Assembly: GCF_000372725.1 (NCBI RefSeq)
Contig: NW_005194951.1
Coordinates: forward strand, 64,208-128,207
Source: Emiliania huxleyi CCMP1516
Taxonomy: Eukaryota; Haptophyta; Isochrysidales; Noelaerhabdaceae
Length of the DNA: 64,000 nucleotides
Reading direction: 5' to 3'
Shown here: in pieces, positions 10,873-20,147 of the stretch
Layout of the letters: every line of letters begins with the position of its first letter
How positions within the stretch are numbered: position 1 is the first letter of the stretch
The notes under the pieces: model-generated
What the model was told of the DNA's origin: nothing
Seen by the model: only the letters and a program-made list of their open reading frames with translations
Database searches by the model: none
Position numbers and translations under genes: made by a program

Positions 10873-10949
10873 TGACACACACCAGCCACACTTATGACAC
10901 TATCAAGAGGAGACCAGCAGGACTCTACTACACATACATACTCTAGCCT

Positions 10950-11648
10950 CTACTCTGCCTCCGGTCCCACCATCTTTTTCATGGTGGACGTCACCATCTT
11001 CTTGTCTGCCGCACTGAGAGAATAGCAGAGAGGCAGGGTGGAGTGCTTCTTCAGGTACACCTTGCTGATGATCTGGTAGTTGCTGGTCCAGCGGAAGGCC
11101 TCCCCATCGTTGTCGCTCGTCAGCTTGTAGTACTTGCACGCTCTGTTCTGGTAGCGCGGGCCGTCTGGGGGGGTCCCGTCACCCTTCACCTCACGGTACC
11201 ACCGGAGGATAAAGAGGCCCTTGGGGTCGTTGATGAAGACCCCGTTGCTGCGCTGACTCATGGAGAGCTGGCGCAGGTACTCTGCGCTGGAGCTGCCAGT
11301 GGCGCGGCGCGCGTCTACTGTGCCGTCGGCGACGGCCACCTGCTCAATGTTGCCGATGGCAAAGACCTTGGAGCTGTCCTCCATGGTGAAGAGCACCGCA
11401 ACTGCGAAGAGAAAGAGAAGAGGGAGAGATGAGGATGCACGTCTTATGTGTGTGTGTGACAGGCGGGCAAGGGCGTGGTCACCGTCATCATCATCCATGT
11501 AGAAGTCGAGCTCCTCATCCACATCCTCGCCCCGCTGCTGATGGGACTTGATGAGCCGCTTGACGTGGAAGCGGAGCTTGCGATCCTTTGACTCCTCCTG
11601 GATGGAGACGTTGAAATCTGCCAGCAGCTTACCCTCAATGGGGCACAA
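10950..11648 (-). CDS. Unknown two-exon protein between CTGTCAGG arrays
   Basis: Exons are 11648-11483 and 11401-10950. A GT-AG intron with a pyrimidine-rich 3' end joins in phase, giving 205 residues. The product has normal globular composition (KLRFHVKRLIKSHQQRG, then MEDSSKVFAIGNIEQVAVAD, GLFILRWYREVKGDG, RWTSNYQIISKVYL). I do not recognise it. The intron lacks the exon-start duplication seen elsewhere, and its acceptor is AG|T. Arrays on both sides suggest either that they sit in further introns of a longer gene (a coding-looking exon lies at ~11990-12290 on the same strand) or that the gene sits inside a repeat-rich mobile unit. Confidence 0.5.
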   Translation of the reverse strand: MCPIEGKLLADFNVSIQEESKDRKLRFHVKRLIKSHQQRGEDVDEELDFYMDDDDGDHALARLSHTHIRRASSSLPLLFLFAVAVLFTMEDSSKVFAIGNIEQVAVADGTVDARRATGSSSAEYLRQLSMSQRSNGVFINDPKGLFILRWYREVKGDGTPPDGPRYQNRACKYYKLTSDNDGEAFRWTSNYQIISKVYLKKHSTLPLCYSLSAADKKMVTSTMKKMVGPEAE

Positions 11649-11679
11649 GAAAGAGGCTCTACGGGGTCTGTGTACGGTC

Positions 11680-11925
11680 TGTGCTGCTGTCGGGCTGTCA
11701 GGCTGTCAGCGCTGCTGTCAGGCCACTGTGTGCTGTCGGGCTGTCAGGCAGCTGTCAGGCTGTCACGTTAGGGCCTGACAGCGACGGAACCCCTCGCCTG
11801 CCAGACTCTGCTGTCAGGCTGTCAGACACGTGCTGTCAGACTGTCAGAGAAAGTGCTGTCAGCGCTGTCAGGCTGTCGGGCACTGTCAGGCGCTGTCCGG
11901 GGGTTGCTGTCAGGCTGTCAGACCA
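11680..11925. repeat. CTGTCAGG degenerate tandem array (right)
   Basis: Same motif as the array at 10558-10872. The outer edges of the two arrays share the words TGAGCCCTGG and GAGATTCAG in opposite orientations, hinting at a once-symmetrical un­it. Confidence 0.8.
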
Positions 11926-11989
11926 GGGCTCAGAGATTCAGGATTTTGAGGCATCGCTTCAGTGAGGCCAAAGTGAGTATATGAATGTG

Positions 11990-12290
11990 TGAGAGAATGG
12001 TACGACACGAGGAGTCACGCGGACCGACTCGTCGGTGACTCTGCTGCACGCCGTTTCCGATTTTTTTCTCAGCGTGAGCGAGACGTACGTGGGGAAGAGT
12101 GCCACCGTCGGGTAGGACGGGTCGTCCCGGAGTATCAGAGTGGCCGTCATGGTCGCGGCGAGCAGCGCCGCGCGGCCACTCCGGCGCCGCGTCGGCAACA
12201 TGGGAGCATGTCCACCGCCACTTCGCGGTCGCAGCGCTGTTGTCGCCCAAAACGCCGCGATGTACCTTTCCGGCAAAGCATCTAGCTGCA
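11990..12290 (-). CDS. Possible exon, unknown
   Basis: On the minus strand this codes DMQLDALPERYIAAFWATTAL ... TRRRSGRAALLAATM, then LILRDDPSYPTVALFPTYVSLT, which has better composition than the surrounding shadow frames. It could be an upstream exon of the gene at 10950-11648, with the 11680-11925 array inside the intervening intron. No family recognised and boundaries not resolved. Confidence 0.25.
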
Positions 12291-12299
12291 TATCGATTT

Positions 12300-12350
12300 C
12301 GACTTGACGGCAGCATGGAGGCATCACGTCTCCATGCTGCCGTCAAGTCG
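12300..12350. repeat. Perfect hairpin, 21-bp arms
   Basis: The left arm CGACTTGACGGCAGCATGGAG is followed by a 9-base loop and its exact reverse complement. Outside the core, scattered shared words (GATGTACCTTTC, GCGCTGTKGTCGCC) continue the symmetry imperfectly. Confidence 0.9.
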
Positions 12351-12359
12351 GAGCCAGTC

Positions 12360-13190
12360 AGCGGCGACCACAGCGCTCAGAAAGGTACATGGCGAGCCTT
12401 TCAGAGTCAAGCGATTGCACGAAATCCCACACTGGTGGATTCTGGGGCGCCCTGTCTACCCCCTATCGCCAGCGACGACGGCGGCGCTCAGCGGCGGATC
12501 CCCGCGACTCCGGAGCGCATGGCGACGCTGCTCGCCGCTTGCCGCTTCACCAACGGTGCTGTGTTGACATGTACATACATGACTCGTCTGAACGTCTCTC
12601 GCCGCCGCTCTCCCACCGCACAGCACACACGCGCGTCGGCCCTCTACCTGTATGCGCGGGTCTCTATTATGCATCTACGCGGCTGAGGCTGTCCCTGCGC
12701 GTGCATGGGCCATGGCGCCCGCCAGATCACGGCACACGGGGGCCCGTCTCTCAGCGACCTTCGAGACGTGGGCGGAGTGTCGAACCCCAGTCTCGGGCGC
12801 CAGTCGTTTGCATGCAGGCTAGCAGGCATCGAGCAGCTCCACCAGCATGCCGACGAGCGCCTTGTCGAGCAGGTCGCGCCAGCACATGACCGGCAAAGGG
12901 CACCGACTGCGGGCCAAGAGGCACCGCCTCGGCCCCACGAAGGGCAGCCCAAGCTCAGAACCTCCGCGCCACACTGGCGCCTGCGCCCCGCCCTGACGCG
13001 GCCCCGCCGAAGAACGGCGAGAACAATGGACGGGGACGTCCAATATGCGGATTACCATGCTTGGACCACCGCCGTTGTAAATCCGATTGCGATTGGACGC
13101 CCGTTGAGGATGAGGGAGATCAAACTCCCTCGACTGATCTGAACTCTGCTTTCCATTCCCACTCTGCAAACCCCGGAAAGTGGGTCAAAA
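12360..13190. other. No gene recognised
   Basis: Several overlapping frames exist, but none has a recognisable family or plausible start and length. Confidence 0.35.
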
Positions 13191-13192
13191 AT

Positions 13193-13570
13193 GACCACCG
13201 ACACGTGTAGGCGCGTATCGTAGCTAAGGCTCGCGCCCTGACGTGTAAGTGCTCCTAGAAGTGCTCATGTGCACCGAGCCCATATACGCACCTCGGCTGT
13301 ATGTGTGGACGCGAGTATTAACTAAGATGAGCGCCCACGCATGAGGATGCGCGTCTGCGTCCAGGTAGCCCAGATGCGTGTCTTCGTGTCTGGGCGCTTA
13401 TCTTGAGTAAGGCTCGCGCCTACACGTGTAGCTGCGTATCTTGAGATGAGGGCCCACGCTTGTGGCGCCTATCTTAGCTAATGCTCGCGGTGTCGGCGTG
13501 GGTGCGTGGCGGTCAGCATACGCTCCCACACATGCATCTCAAGATAGGCATGTGGCGCCCACACAGGTCG
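13193..13570. repeat. Degenerate satellite-like stretch
   Basis: Words such as ATCTTGAG, TAAGGCTCGCGCC, ACGTGTAG and GGCGCCTATCTTAG recur at irregular spacing. It ends in a run of G at about 13599-13612. Confidence 0.5.
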
Positions 13571-13617
13571 GTGAAAGGACCGTGTTCGACTGGTCCGGGG
13601 GGGGGGGGGGGGGGTCG

Positions 13618-13849
13618 TGGCCGTCGTGGTTTCGTATCAATCAAGAATACTCACTCATATTCGTATCACCGATTCTCGCTGCAACCTTCATGCCACCTCG
13701 CGGTCGTCCCACTCTCGTCGTTCTCTCTCTTGTCGCCTCTGTCGCGTCGCTCTCCTTTCACCCTTAAAGAAAGAAAGAACAACAGACACCCCAAGGGAGG
13801 GATGAGAGGACGGCACGCCGCCACCACACAGGGGTTTTAAGGAGAGGGG
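13618..13849. repeat. Repeat family A copy with CGTCGTGGTTTCGTA flank
   Basis: 13782-13849 matches 1014-1080. The stretch beginning CGTCGTGGTTTCGTATCAAT at ~13622 recurs near 63816-63850, so this is a composite of two dispersed families just upstream of the F-box/RCC1 gene. Confidence 0.6.
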
Positions 13850-14015
13850 CGTGATGCGCTTCCACTCGCAGAGGCCGCGTCAGCTCATCTCTCGCCCCCT
13901 CCGACAACTGATCCCAAGCCCCTCCTGGTGTATTTTCCCCCGCCGCAATTCTTTTGTTGCGAGCGAAAAAAGAATTCTTCTCGCACATGTCTGCTCCACG
14001 GACTTGTTCTTCGGG

Positions 14016-15422
14016 ATGTCCACCCCGCCGCGCCGCCGCTCGCGCCGCCTCGCCGCCGCCGCCGCCGCGCCCTCACCAGACACGCCGCCGCCCGCCCGCC
14101 TCCTCGACCTCCCCTCGGAGCTCCTCGAGCGCGTCCTCTCTCGCTGCGACCCCCTCGACATCGCTCACGTCGCGGCCGTCTCGCTCGTCTTCCACGCCTC
14201 GCTCGCGGAGCAGGGCATCCGCTTGTGGGCGCAAGAGCGCGGCTTCGAGCTGCCGGCGCAGCCGGAGGACGGCTGCGCCGTGCGGTGGCTGTGCTACTCG
14301 GCCTTGCTGCGCGAGTCCAACCCGCCGGCGAGGGTGGCGGCAGGCAAGACGCACAGCGTCTTCATCGATGGCGAGGGGCGGCTGTCGACGTGCGGCTCTG
14401 CGCCGCCTTTGATTCTTGGTCACGGCGAGGGAGTGATGCGGCTGAACACGCCGACCCGCCAGCCGTCAACGGTGGGTGAGCGCGCCGTGAGCGTGGCGGC
14501 TGGATTCGGGCACAGCCTTGCTCTCACCGCCGGCGGCGCTGTCTGGAGCTGGGGCGCTGGAGGCTGTGGCAGGTTGGGCCACGGCGACGAGCAGCGCCAG
14601 CCGCTGCCGAAGAGGGTCGAGGCCTTGGCTGGCCAGCGCGTCGTCGCTGTGTCGGCAGGGCTGCACCACAGCCTCGCAATCACTGCCGACAGCGCCGTCT
14701 GGAGCTGGGGCCTTGGTTACAATGGCCAGTTGGGCCACGGCGACGAGCAGAACCAGCTGCTGCCGAAGAAGATCGAGGCCTTGGCGGGTCGATGCGTGGT
14801 CGCTGTCTCGGCGGGACACGACCACAGCATCGCCATCACCGCCGACGGCGCCGCCTGGAGCTGGGGTAGTGGCTTTCAAGGCCGATTGGGACACGGCGAC
14901 GTTTGGAACCAGCTGCTGCCAAAGAAGGTTGGGGCCTTGGCTGGCCAGCGCGTCGTCGCTGTCTCGGCTGGAGAGCACCATGGCCTCGCCATCACCGCCG
15001 ATGGAGGCGTGTGGAGCTGGGGCTGGGGAGCCTACCTTCTTGGGCAGCAACAGCAGAGCCAGCTGCTGCCCAAGAAGGTCGAGGCGTTGGCTGGCCGGCG
15101 CGTCGTCGCTGTGTCCGCTGGAGAACGGCACAGTTTCGCCGTCACCGCCGACGGCGATGTCTGGAGCTGGGGCCGCGGAGGATGCTGCTTGGGCCACGGC
15201 GACGAGGCGATGCAGCTGCTGCCGAAGAAGGTCGAGGCCTTTGCTGGGCAGCGCGTCGTCGCTGTGTCGGCTGGAAGCAACCACAGCCTCGCCCGCACCG
15301 CCGGCGGAGCTGTCTTTACGTGGGGCCGGGGCGAGTACGGCTGCCTAGGCCACGGAGAGGACCTGTCGAACCAGCTGCTGCCCAAGAAGATCGAGGCGTG
15401 GGCGTGCGGCAGCGTGGACTGA
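14016..15422 (+). CDS. F-box and RCC1-repeat protein
   Basis: A single-exon frame of 468 residues from ATG 14016 (MSTPPRRRSRRLAAA). In-frame ATGs upstream exist, but that segment comes partly from repeat family A. Residues ~28-60 (LLDLPSELLERVLSRCDPLDIAHVAAVS) are an F-box, the SKP1-binding motif of SCF ubiquitin ligases. From ~residue 100 there are six to seven RCC1 blades with the recurring pattern VVAVSAGxxHSxAITADGxVWSWGxGxxGxLGHGDExxQLLPKKVEALAGQR, expected to form a beta-propeller that recruits substrate. The blades are unusually alike, suggesting recent internal duplication. A diverged homologue lies at 20148-21872 on the other strand. An AATTCTTTT motif at ~13949 sits upstream of the start. 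Confidence 0.85.
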   Translation: MSTPPRRRSRRLAAAAAAPSPDTPPPARLLDLPSELLERVLSRCDPLDIAHVAAVSLVFHASLAEQGIRLWAQERGFELPAQPEDGCAVRWLCYSALLRESNPPARVAAGKTHSVFIDGEGRLSTCGSAPPLILGHGEGVMRLNTPTRQPSTVGERAVSVAAGFGHSLALTAGGAVWSWGAGGCGRLGHGDEQRQPLPKRVEALAGQRVVAVSAGLHHSLAITADSAVWSWGLGYNGQLGHGDEQNQLLPKKIEALAGRCVVAVSAGHDHSIAITADGAAWSWGSGFQGRLGHGDVWNQLLPKKVGALAGQRVVAVSAGEHHGLAITADGGVWSWGWGAYLLGQQQQSQLLPKKVEALAGRRVVAVSAGERHSFAVTADGDVWSWGRGGCCLGHGDEAMQLLPKKVEAFAGQRVVAVSAGSNHSLARTAGGAVFTWGRGEYGCLGHGEDLSNQLLPKKIEAWACGSVD

Positions 15423-15583
15423 GAGTGAGACTGAGCTATGAGGTTTCGTGTCACCGGGAGGAGTGAGGTTCCGAGCGCTGCGCGTGGGGCGCGAGTGGTG
15501 ACGCAAACTCGCCACACCGCGCTCACAGTCACACCGGCGTCGTGTCGGTTCTGCTTTATTTGCAATCAAGCCTGAAAAAAAGA

Positions 15584-16957
15584 TCAGTCAGACCATTCCG
15601 TGCAGGCACAACGCAGCGCCTGCGGCTGCAGCGCCTCACGGCAGAGCGGGCACTCTGGCTTCTCGGACACCTGCGGCGGCAGAGGATTTGGGGGCGTGGA
15701 CGCGTGTCTTCGGGGCGGCGGTGGCGGCGGCGGTGCGGCCGCGCCCAAGCGTGGAAGCACTCCCAGCAAAAGATGTGGCCGCACGCGCCCGCGGTCGGCT
15801 GGCGGCGCGGAGAGAGGCACAGCGAGCAGAGCGGAGCCGTGCGCCGGCGAGCAGACTCGGCGGCGGCGGCGGGCGGCGGAGGGGCAGCTCTCCGCTCCTT
15901 GTCCGCCTCTCCTGCGCGTGCGGGCGGCCACACTGAGGAGGGGAGCGGCGGCAGGCGGCAGGCTGCCCGCCCTCGCCGCTCGCCGGACAGACGCGATTGC
16001 GCGGAGGCGGCTGCGGGCGGAGGCGGCGGCGCGGAGCTCGGCGAGCAGGGCGAGGGAGGAGAGGGCGAGCTGGCAGAGCATGAGCAGGCCGAGGGAGCGG
16101 TACGGCGACGAGGCCGACCCGGCCCGCGCGCCGTGCCGCACGTGCGCGATGCCGAGCGGCACGTCGACCAGCCGACGGGGAGCGCGGCCGAGACAAAAGA
16201 GAGCGAGCTGCAGCCGGCGGAGCGCCTCGCCGAACGAGCCGAGCCGCGCGGCGAGAGCGGCGGCGAGGGGCGACTCGGAGGAGCGGGCCGCGGAGACGAG
16301 CCGCGCCTCGAGGCGGAGAGCAAGGTACGGCGTCAGCGCCCCAATCAAGACGGCGATCCAGCGGCGGCGGAGCGGCAGCGGCTGGCCGGTGGCCGCGTCT
16401 ACGCACGTGATGTCGCAGTACTCCTCGCCCGGCGTCTGCGCGAGGCGCGCCGTCGAGAGGCCGCCGTAGGCGAGGCGCGCCGCCGCCCGGACCTCCTCGC
16501 GGTGCTTCTGCACCCACTGCGGGCCGGCGAGAGCGCCGAGCGCGTGCGATACGAGCAGGGAGAACTCATTGCCGTGGAACTCGTCCTTCTGCGCGGCGCG
16601 CAGCCCCTCAGCCGTGGTGGCAGGAGGGAGAGCCAGCGCGGCGCAGAGCCTCGCAAAAAAACTCGCACGTGTAGGGCTCTCTTGCCCGCAACCCGACCCG
16701 CTGGGTGCGCTTCTCAGCTCCTCGGCCCTGGATGTGAGGTTAATAACTGCACTCCAAGTGCTCCAAGGCCGGACTGCCGTCCGCCGGCTCCACGCCTTCC
16801 GGCGGGTACGGATGGAGAGGAGAGCACTTCCGTCCCCTCGAGAGCACGCCGGGCTAGGCTCGTGGCGAGCGCCCAACTGTTGCACTGTTGCACTGGGATA
16901 GGGTCGATTCCGCATGGTACGGGACCCCTCGATCGTCTCGCCCTCCCTAGCGCCCAA
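15584..16957 (-). CDS. PEX10: Peroxin 10, peroxisomal RING E3 ligase
   Basis: On the minus strand, [16 protein letters not shown] near 16610 starts the conserved part. [42 protein letters not shown] and [20 protein letters not shown] follow, then the RING finger [28 protein letters not shown] and, after an intron, [17 protein letters not shown]. This order is that of PEX10, which with PEX2 and PEX12 ubiquitinates PEX5 at the peroxisomal membrane. The last intron (15744-15671, 74 nt) is GC-AG and splits the RING between W and V; the last exon is 15670-15584. The frame changes once more at about 15870-15960, between the membrane region and the RING, which needs a further short intron or a sequencing indel. 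The true start is not fixed; 16957 is only the end of the open frame. Confidence 0.85.
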   Translation of the reverse strand: MGAREGETIEGSRTMRNRPYPSATVQQLGARHEPSPACSRGDGSALLSIRTRRKAWSRRTAVRPWSTWSAVINLTSRAEELRSAPSGSGCGQESPTRASFFARLCAALALPPATTAEGLRAAQKDEFHGNEFSLLVSHALGALAGPQWVQKHREEVRAAARLAYGGLSTARLAQTPGEEYCDITCVDAATGQPLPLRRRWIAVLIGALTPYLALRLEARLVSAARSSESPLAAALAARLGSFGEALRRLQLALFCLGRAPRRLVDVPLGIAHVRHGARAGSASSPYRSLGLLMLCQLALSSLALLAELRAAASARSRLRAIASVRRAARAGSLPPAAAPLLSVAARTRRRGGQGAESCPSAARRRRRVCSPAHGSALLAVPLSAPPADRGRVRPHLLLGVLPRLGAAAPPPPPPPRRHASTPPNPLPPQVSEKPECPLCREALQPQALRCACTEWSD

Positions 16958-16959
16958 CT

Positions 16960-17179
16960 AAGCGAACGCGGCTCGAGCTGTTGTATTTTTACTTGAAACA
17001 GAATTAAACAGCCGCGCCAGGCCACACTCAGAACGAACGTCAACAGAACAACATGCCAAACATATTCAACATATTCAACATTGCCCAGGCGTGAGGCGAG
17101 GCGTGCGTGAGCCGTGACGGCGCATTGCCCACACCCCCAAGATTCCACTCGCGCGCTCCCAGACACGGACGCGCAAGCG
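16960..17179. other. Short intergenic between convergent-facing genes
   Basis: Nothing recognisable apart from CATATTCAACATATTCAACA, a short direct repeat at ~17060. Confidence 0.4.
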
Positions 17180-18301
17180 TCAAGCGCACGGGCAGAAGCG
17201 GGAGAAAGCTGTGTGGAAGGCGTTGCAGCTCCTGGACCCGCCACGGCCAATCGAGCACCCACCGAAGCTGTTGTAGCGCCAGGTGGACCCGCAAGCGGGC
17301 GAGTTGCAGATTGCCGGGCTGTGGAGCCAAGCCGGGTAGTAATTGACGGCGCGGCACTGCCGCGTCAGGGCGCTGAGCGAGTTGACGTTGAAACTTGTGT
17401 AGCTGCCCGTGCGCGCGAACTCGTCCAGCGCCCGGATGTCGCAGGTCAAGCGACGCTCGCGGCACACCGACGTGCAGCTCTGGCCGAGCCTGCCTTGGAT
17501 CCAGGAGTGCCACTGCTGCTGAGGGTAACCGTAGCCACCATAATGCTGCTGAGGGTAACCGTACTGCTGCTGAGGATTGCCGTACGGCTGCTGGGGGTAG
17601 TACTGCTGAGGGTAGCTCCCGTAGTGTGGGGAGTTGTCCTGTTGGCTGGCCAAGTGACCGGCGAGGGCACCTGCTGCAGCGCCAGCCAGGACCCCCAAGA
17701 AGTGGCCCTTCTTCTTCTCCTCGGGCGGCTCCGCCAGCTGGAGGCGGCGTTGCCCACCTTGCTCGTCGGCCGGGCCTGCGATCCGCGAGCAGGCGATCCG
17801 CCTCCCCTCGAAATCGTGCACAACGAACGTCCTTCCGTCAATCTGGTGCGCAGGGAGGCCCGTCAGAACGGTGAACTCGCCAAAGGTGAAGTCGTCCGTC
17901 GTCTTGTAGACGATCGGCGCCGGCCCGCTCGCCCACGGGTCGAAGGAGCCGTCGCTTCGCGACGCGTTGAAGAAGTGGCCGAGCGCGTCCTCTTTGCATG
18001 AGCCACCTTGGTGGATGTGGAGACCGCACGAGTTGTGTGCGTCGCCGGCACCGTCCTTGCACCGCGAGTCCGCGCCCGAGAGCATGAACGTGAAGGTCTG
18101 AGACGCGTCGTCCGAGGTGATCAGGCCGACGGTGCCGCTCACCTCGGCGAGCGCGCCGTCGTAGTTGAAGTAGGGTACGAAGCCGGTCGTGCTAAGCGGC
18201 TTGAAGGTGAGGTCGTCGATCGGGAGCGGCACTTGCGGCGGCGGCGTTTGGTCGTCGAGCGGGAGAGGCAGGCCAGCAGAGAGGAGCGACAGGAACATCA
18301 T
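17180..18301 (-). CDS. Secreted Cu/Zn-SOD-like protein with Gly/Tyr/Gln repeats and Cys-rich tail
   Basis: A single-exon frame of 373 residues from ATG 18301 (MMFLSLLSAGLPLPLDD, a likely signal peptide). Residues ~40-165 resemble a Cu/Zn superoxide dismutase domain: EVSGTVGLITSDDASQTF, then GLHIHQGGSCKEDALGHFFN, then GEFTVLTGLPAHQIDGRTFV and VHDFEGRRIACSRI. The H.H and later H.D positions fit metal ligands, but the full ligand set is not obvious, so enzymatic activity is uncertain. A Gly/Ala-zipper segment (FLGVLAGAAAGALAGHLA) and a PQQ/YG-rich low-complexity region follow. A C-terminal domain with about ten Cys then completes the protein and may be a disulphide-rich extracellular module. Confidence 0.7.
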   Translation of the reverse strand: MMFLSLLSAGLPLPLDDQTPPPQVPLPIDDLTFKPLSTTGFVPYFNYDGALAEVSGTVGLITSDDASQTFTFMLSGADSRCKDGAGDAHNSCGLHIHQGGSCKEDALGHFFNASRSDGSFDPWASGPAPIVYKTTDDFTFGEFTVLTGLPAHQIDGRTFVVHDFEGRRIACSRIAGPADEQGGQRRLQLAEPPEEKKKGHFLGVLAGAAAGALAGHLASQQDNSPHYGSYPQQYYPQQPYGNPQQQYGYPQQHYGGYGYPQQQWHSWIQGRLGQSCTSVCRERRLTCDIRALDEFARTGSYTSFNVNSLSALTRQCRAVNYYPAWLHSPAICNSPACGSTWRYNSFGGCSIGRGGSRSCNAFHTAFSRFCPCA

Positions 18302-18679
18302 GTGATTCGAGCGAGTCCGCCTTGACTTGGACAACCAATCGGCTGGACGTCGGTGTCACGCCAAGGGATTAGGTTGTTGCATGTGCATGTGCATGTAATA
18401 GGTGGTAGCCAAATTTCTTTCCCCCTGAAGTTGACGCTGTCACAGCGAGCGAGGAAGGCCGGCGGCCTGTCCCCGAAATATGCATTGCATATCTTCCAAG
18501 TTGTGGATCCGTGGGTTCGTGAACACATCGGGCCCGGGGTTGTGAACACATCTGGATGGATTTACGAGTAACTCTCTGATATAGTACCCCACCCAGGGAA
18601 GAGGTGACATCGTGTTCAGGCGGCATCCTGTTCAGGTTAGAGGATTCCCACATCGCTCCTCGCACCTCGGCTCCTTGTC

Positions 18680-19269
18680 ATGAACAACGTGGCCGTGTCG
18701 AGGGACGTCCCACACGTGTCGTGGCTAAGGCCTGAAGCGATGCTCGGTATCTTCGCCCTCACGCCATCCCTCCCGGTCCCGGTGCCGACCTCAGAGACGC
18801 CCAGCCGCTCCTCTCGTCCGAGCTCCCGGCGCTACACAGCCGCAACATCCAAGCAGGCCAGTTCGCGCCAGGCGAGCCCGTGCCGATGTACCAGTTCGCG
18901 CAAGGGCAAGGCGAGCCCGTGCCGATGTACCAGTTCGCGCAAGGGCAAGGCGAGCCCGTGCCGGTGTATCAATACTCGTCCGGCATGGCGGCCCAGCCGT
19001 ACGCGAACCAGCACTGGGCAGAGGTTCCGCCCGGCACGGTTGCGCCGCAAGGAGCGCCGGCAGGCTACTTTTACGACGGCGCCCCATCGGCTGAGCCCCT
19101 CCGATACGACTCCACTGTCCTGCCGACTGCCGCGAGGCGCTGTCGCCACTGCAAGAGCGAGCTGCGACGCCGACTGTGGTGCGACCAGTCGAGCACGCCT
19201 CCGCTGCGCGGCTGCTGCCTCTGTCCTTCTGCTGTGACGGAAGTGGAGGGACCGTGCACCCACTCGTAA
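18680..19269 (+). CDS. Possible Pro/Gln-rich protein, start unresolved
   Basis: From 18880 one frame reads MYQFAQGQGEPVP twice in tandem, then VYQYSSGMAAQPYANQHWAE, and ends at 19269 with a Cys/Ser-rich tail. The frame extends upstream to about 18790 (LLSSELPALHSRNIQAGQF) without a Met, so a first exon at 18680 (MNNVAVSRDVPHVSW) joined by a short intron is possible. The repeat is a 42-bp tandem duplication in the DNA. No family recognised. Confidence 0.3.
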
Positions 19270-19907
19270 ATCTCGTCCAGCTGATGAAGGATGGGGGCGA
19301 GCACGTCTCTGGCGACGTGCCTCGAGACGAGGTCGAAGCCCGCATTGCCCGCGCCGTGAGTGTCGTTCTCGGACGTTATGAGCAGCACGGGAAGGAAGAG
19401 TTGCATCGTTGCAGAGCACCACCTCCGTCCACAGTGCCCGCCTCGCCTGAGTGGTGTGCGCGCTGCTGCCACCTCCGAGTCGCTCGGTCAGCACGCGCAA
19501 GGCCTTCTCCAGCGGACTTGGTGGCTGCTTCTCGGCCCTGGTGGCGTTGGTGATGCTCTTTGCCAGCGCAAAGAGGCGCGGGCCCAGCCGCTCGCCGACG
19601 AGGTGAAAGTGCTCCCGCACGCGATCGGTCTCGCACGACTCGTTGGTCGGGAACTCAGCGAAGAAATAGAGGCCGTCGAACGGGCAAAGCTCCTTCTGCA
19701 AGGCGTTGCGGTCGGTTGGATCGCGCTCGCCGCTTGCGTGCTGGTGCAGGCGGCTGACAAAGTCAAGCATCTCTCCTCTTCGCTGGGCTCGTCGGGCTCG
19801 ACTGGCGTGCGGATCGCGCACAGGGCTGCGCCGTCTGAAAAATTCCAGATCGCGAGTTTGGTGAGCGCGTCATTGTCAGCCTCATCATCCATCACGTGGC
19901 AGTGCAT
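19200..19907 (-). pseudogene. Unknown gene broken by two frame changes
   Basis: Three consecutive minus-strand segments in different frames have protein-like composition. MHCHVMDDEADNDALTKLAI starts at 19907; KELCPFDGLYFFAEFPTNES through PSPLEKALRVLTERLGGG follows; then FLPVLLITSENDTHGAGNAG and DLVSRHVARDVLAPILHQLD. I see no good splice sites at the junctions (~19770 and ~19400). Assembly indels, short introns or real decay could each explain this. No family recognised. Confidence 0.4.
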
Positions 19908-20147
19908 GCGAACGGCGGCGGCGTAGACTGTAGTGCGCGAAACTGCCAGCGCAACCAGCCAGTGTAGAGCGCGTTCCCAGCCGCCACGCGCGCGATGCTC
20001 ATCATGATGTCGTTCGACGGGAGTGTCCGTCGTGCGTCCTTCCGAGGATCAGATATAAGAAATCGCAAATTAGAATTCACGATAAAGAGTTAAAGAATCC
20101 ACTCCTTGTGCGGCGGTCCCGGTGCCGGTGCCGCCGCGCGCCAAGCT

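Noticed and set aside
10558..11925. CRISPR-like array from CTGTCAGG repeats
   Set aside because: There are no regular spacers, the units are degenerate and adjacent, and the window is eukaryotic.
15600..16520. Large plus-strand Arg/Gly-rich frames opposite PEX10
   Set aside because: PEX10 motifs are unambiguous on the minus strand; the plus frames have no family.
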